Below, in pieces: positions 44,880 through 46,443 of a stretch of 46,443 nt of DNA; the stretch's first letter is position 1; each line of letters opens with the position of its first letter. The DNA is from Meridianimarinicoccus zhengii. GTDB taxonomy: Bacteria > Pseudomonadota > Alphaproteobacteria > Rhodobacterales > Rhodobacteraceae. The notes under the pieces were generated by a model. The model was given only the letters and a program-made list of their open reading frames with translations, searched no databases and was not told the DNA's origin. A program made the translations under genes and the position numbers. The DNA is taken from assembly GCF_003254465.1 (NCBI RefSeq), contig NZ_QDFI01000032.1, positions 1-46,443 of the forward strand. Reading direction: 5' to 3'.

Positions 44880-44993
44880 CTCCGCGCATTTCGGGCTCAA
44901 ACGGTCCCCCGGACCGTTTGCAAGACGACCTCTCCCGGCACTCCGCGCGCTTCGGCCTCAAACGCTCCCCCGGAGCGTTTGCAAGACGACCTC
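44880..44993. repeat. Tandem hairpin repeat with covarying stem
   Basis: Two 53-nt units (44880-44932, 44941-44993; period 61) differ at five positions. Each carries a 10-bp stem with a CCC loop: CAAACGGTCC/GGACCGTTTG (44898-44920) and CAAACGCTCC/GGAGCGTTTG (44959-44981). Two of the five differences are a compensating pair inside the stem. The second unit reaches into the stop codon of the minus-strand cytochrome gene. Confidence 0.8.
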
Positions 44994-45417
44994 AGCCCTG
45001 AACCGACTCCAGCCACACCACCAGATCCGCCACCGGCATCCCCGTCATCATCGGCTGGCCGCTCGGAAGGCGGAACACCACGTGGTCGTCGCTGCTCAGG
45101 AACGGGCCGAAGATCGGCATGTCGCCCCCGTGCGCCAGCACCCGGTTGCGCCCGTCGATCTGGCGCGCCACCATCTCCACCGGGAACACCCCGTCGTTCC
45201 GCGCCGAAAGCCGCGTCAGGTCCGGCGTCGGCACCGCGATGATCTCCGACATCGGCCCGTTGCCGGTCGCATCCGCCCCGTGGCACTGCGCGCAATAGGC
45301 CGCGAACAGCGCCTGTCCCTCGGCCGGGTCCGGGTCCGCCTCCTGCGCCGCCACACCCGCATGGAATACCAATGGGCACACCGCCACCAGCCCCGCCATC
45401 ATCACTCGTTCCAGCAT
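44992..45417 (-). CDS. c-type cytochrome, single haem
   Basis: The 141-residue periplasmic electron carrier has a signal peptide (about 1-24, MAGLVAVCPLVFHAGVAAQ), one CXXCH haem site in FAAYCAQCHGADATGNGP near residue 42 and an axial Met candidate in QPMMTGMPVADLVVWL near the C-terminus, the cytochrome c class I pattern. No oxidase or dehydrogenase partner is adjacent. The start at 45417 follows GGAGGG; a longer frame upstream is Arg-rich and unconserved. Its stop overlaps the hairpin repeat, which forms its 3' end. Confidence 0.87.
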   Translation of the reverse strand: MLERVMMAGLVAVCPLVFHAGVAAQEADPDPAEGQALFAAYCAQCHGADATGNGPMSEIIAVPTPDLTRLSARNDGVFPVEMVARQIDGRNRVLAHGGDMPIFGPFLSSDDHVVFRLPSGQPMMTGMPVADLVVWLESVQG

Positions 45418-45596
45418 GACCGTCCCTCCTGTCATTGTTCGGATCATACCACGCCGCCCGGCGCGCGTCCCTGCGGCACCCGCATCACCCATCCGTGACC
45501 ACCGCGTGCGCCACGCCGGGTTAGGGTCGGCAGATGTGTCCACGCGCCCCGGTCAGACGCTCATGGTTCCGACCCCGGCGCGGGCGCGTCCGACCG

Positions 45597-45640
45597 GAGT
45601 CCTATGAGAGTCATATGAAAGTCATATGCGATTCATATAA
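45597..45640. repeat. Tandem 11-nt repeat array 3 (four units, TATG variant)
   Basis: GAGTCCTATGA, GAGTCATATGA, AAGTCATATGC and GATTCATATAA, contiguous, same orientation as the other arrays. It ends 29 nt before the DUF1194 start codon. The last unit ends TATAA, which could double as a -10 element (TATAAC, 45636-45641). The rest of the 252-nt gap shows no gene. Confidence 0.8.
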
Positions 45641-45669
45641 CGCCCCCTTTCCCAGAACCGGAGCCGCCC

Positions 45670-46380
45670 ATGCCCCGCGCCTTTCTCGCAGCCCTCGGAA
45701 TTCTCATGGCAACCCAAGGGTTTGCCCAGGACACCGATCTCGAACTCGTGCTGCTGGCGGACGCCTCCGGCTCCATCGACCAGGCCGAGATCGCCTTCCA
45801 GCGCGAAGGCTACGCCACCGCCATCACCGACCCCGAAGTGCTTGAAGTCATTGCCGGAACCGCCTACGGCCACATTCTGGTCACCTACGCCGAATGGGCC
45901 GCCAACCAGGCCGTCGTGGCCCCCTGGACCCTCATAGACGGCCCCGAAGCCGCCGCAAATTTCGCCGATAGAATCCGCACCGGCCCCCGCGGCGCGTTCG
46001 GGCGAAACGCCATCGGCGACGCGCTTCTGTTCGGCAAAACCCTTATAGAAACCAACGATATGGACGGCTGGCGCAAGGTGATCGACTTCTCGGGCGACAG
46101 CGCGAATTCGTGGCGCGGCGCCCCCATGGAGTCCGCCCGCGACACCGTCGTCGACGCCGGCATCACCATCAACGGCCTGCCGATCCTGTGCTTCGACTGC
46201 CCTTCCGGCCGTGCGGGCTCCGGAGATCTCGAATCCCAGTACGAATCCCGCATCATCGGCGGCCTCGGCGCCTTCGTCGTCACCGCCGACAGCCGCGAAA
46301 GCTTCGCGGATGCCGTCAAACGCAAGCTGATCCTCGAAATCTCCGGCACGATGCCCGACCGCGACGTCGCCGCGCGCTAG
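45670..46380 (+). CDS. DUF1194 family secreted protein (von Willebrand factor A-like)
   Basis: The 236-residue protein has a signal peptide (1-19, PRAFLAALGILMATQGFA) and a VWA-like fold. The metal-ion-dependent adhesion site is partly kept as LLADASGSIDQAE near residue 30 (DxSxS), with a GRNAIGDAL Thr/Gly region near residue 115 and IDFSGDSANSW (Asp) near residue 139. The family is found widely in Rhodobacteraceae without established function. The Cys pair in PILCFDCPSG may form a disulfide. GGAG lies 7 nt before the ATG. The 11-nt repeat array 3 is immediately upstream. Confidence 0.83.
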   Translation: MPRAFLAALGILMATQGFAQDTDLELVLLADASGSIDQAEIAFQREGYATAITDPEVLEVIAGTAYGHILVTYAEWAANQAVVAPWTLIDGPEAAANFADRIRTGPRGAFGRNAIGDALLFGKTLIETNDMDGWRKVIDFSGDSANSWRGAPMESARDTVVDAGITINGLPILCFDCPSGRAGSGDLESQYESRIIGGLGAFVVTADSRESFADAVKRKLILEISGTMPDRDVAAR

Positions 46381-46443
46381 GCCGTGTCTGCAATCAAGGG
46401 ATTCCCGTTTGGTCTCATTTCTGATTCAAGATCGAAAACGGAG
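46381..46443. other. AT-richer sequence at window end, possible mobile-element edge
   Basis: The last 63 nt (beginning GCCGTGTCTGCAATCAAGGG) switch to a lower GC content than the preceding gene and resemble the outer end of a transposable element or the start of another intergenic region. No inverted partner is visible in the window, so this cannot be settled. Confidence 0.2.

Overview
The window is GC-rich chromosomal DNA of an alphaproteobacterium. It is almost certainly a member of the Rhodobacteraceae (Roseobacter/Rhodobacter/Paracoccus group). Reasons: the phaZ / phaC-phaP-phaR polyhydroxybutyrate locus, the SdhE-XRE-MarR block, the ParE, ThrS and ThyX types, and the many short tightly packed genes with 1-13 nt overlaps. 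This is read from protein resemblance only; no rRNA or other marker is present. No stretch longer than about 260 nt lacks a gene, and I saw no tRNA, rRNA, CRISPR array or complete insertion sequence.

Layout. 1-1362 (-): pyrimidine nucleoside salvage (cdd, then truncated deoA). 1526-7982 (+): carbon metabolism, namely a malic enzyme/phosphotransacetylase-like fusion, a coupled pair resembling mesaconyl-CoA hydratase and mesaconyl-CoA CoA-transferase, and propionyl-CoA synthetase. Together they suggest a route from propionate through mesaconyl-CoA to pyruvate/acetyl-CoA. 8153-9991 (-): an EEP-family phosphodiesterase/nuclease and NAD kinase. 10211-11506 (+): glyA. 11697-13167: small membrane proteins flanking an alpha/beta hydrolase. 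13410-21507 (+): one long operon with a polar amino-acid ABC transporter, two glutamine-synthetase-like ligases, a class I amidotransferase and a PuuB-like flavin oxidase, i.e. a gamma-glutamylation amine or opine catabolic cluster. 21617-23809: DegT aminotransferase and a convergent LysR regulator.

23847-28361 is the PHB locus: phaR, phaP and phaC on the minus strand, phaZ divergent. It has a clear phaP terminator and a PhaR-type operator lying inside the spacer of the predicted phaP promoter. 28546-31615 holds two coupled alpha/beta hydrolases and an ArsR-SRPBCC fusion gene coupled to a MAPEG protein. 31810-43479 is mostly housekeeping: thrS, an ArsC-like protein, a cold-shock protein, thyX, a glyoxalase, MarR, sdhE, XRE, an aspartate aminotransferase, MATE, a porin-like protein and parE. 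43516-46443 is more accessory: strong hairpins, an orphan BrnA-type antitoxin, an AT-rich gene of foreign character, a covarying hairpin pair, a c-type cytochrome and a DUF1194 protein.

The most unusual non-coding signal is a dispersed family of tandem 11-nt repeats (consensus GAGTCATAYNN). It occurs as three arrays (12103-12135, 31661-31693, 45597-45640), each upstream of an unrelated gene. In two cases the array sits about 25 nt in front of a good -35 box. The second is an ArsR-SRPBCC fusion with a strong in-frame internal ribosome binding site at the domain junction, predicting two products from one gene.
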